From contig CAYXKT010000155.1 in assembly GCA_964465735.1 (NCBI GenBank), positions 1 through 5,722 on the forward strand: a stretch of 5,722 nucleotides of DNA, given 5' to 3'. The translations under genes and the position numbers were made by a program. Source of the stretch: Erginobacter sp964465735 (GTDB lineage: Bacteria > Auribacterota > Erginobacteria > Erginobacterales > Erginobacteraceae). The notes under the pieces are model-generated. The model was not told where the DNA came from. It did not search any database and saw only the letters and a list, made by a program, of their open reading frames with translations. Positions within the stretch are counted from its first letter, which is position 1, and each line of letters starts with the position of its first letter. Shown in pieces: positions 5,378-5,722 of the stretch.

Positions 5378-5538
5378 CCTAAGTTGAGCGATTATCGCGG
5401 ATGAAATGTGCTAAGATTTTGCCGGCCGACGGGTTGCGAAAACCGCAGCCATATCCAGGAGATATGGCGAGGATTTTCAATATCCGTTCGGACGCAAAAG
5501 ATTGGTGCAGTTCGCCGCATAGAATCGCTCAATTTAGG
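5378..5538 (+). mobile_element. 161-bp MITE-like palindromic element, copy 2
   Basis: Second copy of the element at 3033-3193, in the same orientation and of the same length, with identity at 158 of 161 positions (differences at 5407, 5422 and 5423). The terminal repeats are CCTAAGTTGAGCGATT (5378-5393) and AATCGCTCAATTTAGG (5523-5538). It is bounded by a perfect 5-bp duplication TCTTA (5373-5377 and 5539-5543), different from that of copy 1 but of the same TCNNA form. The matching lengths and clean ends define the element precisely. The low divergence points to recent mobility or to gene conversion between copies. Confidence 0.85.
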
Positions 5539-5543
5539 TCTTA
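5539..5543. repeat. Target-site duplication TCTTA (right), element copy 2
   Basis: TCTTA follows the terminal TTTAGG and also directly precedes CCTAAG at 5373-5377. Together with TCAGA at copy 1 it suggests a 5-bp staggered cut with preference for TCNNA, based on two sites only. Confidence 0.8.
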
Positions 5544-5691
5544 GTAATGCAGTAATTAATAACCTTGATCATATTTTCGCTTAATTTTGTGCCGGGCAAA
5601 CTTCCTTCAACAGCCCTTCAGTATTGATCGCGGCGGCAGATCGCTTTTGAGAGATCCGGATATAGCCATTAACAATAATCCACAAGAACTC

Positions 5692-5720
5692 TTGACACCC
5701 GATCTAACTGCCACTATATT
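5692..5720 (+). promoter_or_regulatory. Sigma-70-type promoter facing out of the window
   Basis: A perfect -35 TTGACA (5692-5697), a 17-base spacer and TATATT (5715-5720), a 5/6 -10 match. It reads rightward, the opposite direction to every gene in the window, so it should drive a gene beyond base 5722. The 148 bases between the mobile element and this promoter hold no recognised gene. Confidence 0.7.
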
Positions 5721-5722
5721 AA

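Noticed and set aside
3033..5538. Composite transposon bounded by the two repeats
   Set aside because: Each repeat has its own matching 5-bp duplication on both sides, which indicates separate insertions.

Overview
The window looks like chromosomal DNA from a Gram-negative bacterium of moderately high GC. It has a lipobox lipoprotein, AGGGAG/AGGGGG-type Shine-Dalgarno sites, sigma-70-like promoters and dispersed palindromic repeats. The phylum cannot be fixed from sequence alone; a Desulfobacterota-like lineage is only a guess. All recognisable genes lie on the minus strand, and no complete phage, CRISPR, tRNA or rRNA feature is present.

Left part (60-2837): a compact minus-strand operon of three polytopic membrane proteins. 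In transcription order these are an AI-2E family transporter/permease (2837-1734), a CPBP-family intramembrane protease (1737-991, ATGA overlap with the gene before it) and a PAP2-superfamily phosphatase or phosphotransferase of the Aur1-like type (977-60, 13 bases further on). The layout suggests co-expression and possibly a shared envelope or lipid role, but no substrate can be read from the sequence.

Middle part (2838-4121): an intergenic stretch carries the first of two nearly identical 161-bp mobile palindromic elements (3033-3193). A small lipoprotein gene follows (3969-3556), with its own near-consensus promoter (4113-4085) and a likely terminator (3526-3493). A perfect 13-bp dyad overlaps the -35 box, so this gene may be repressor-controlled.

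Right part (4122-5722): a decayed 5'-nucleotidase C-terminal domain (about 4763-4322), broken by two stops and several frameshifts, lies directly downstream of a small cysteine-rich YkgJ-type gene (5189-4845). The second 161-bp element (5378-5538) follows, then a near-consensus promoter facing right (5692-5720) that must serve a gene beyond the window.

The most interesting signal is the pair of 161-bp elements. They have the same length, 158/161 identity, 16-bp terminal inverted repeats (15/16), an imperfect palindrome along the whole length with a perfect hairpin at the exact centre, and a separate 5-bp target-site duplication for each copy (TCAGA and TCTTA). They behave as a MITE-like family that inserted twice independently. 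No transposase is visible here.
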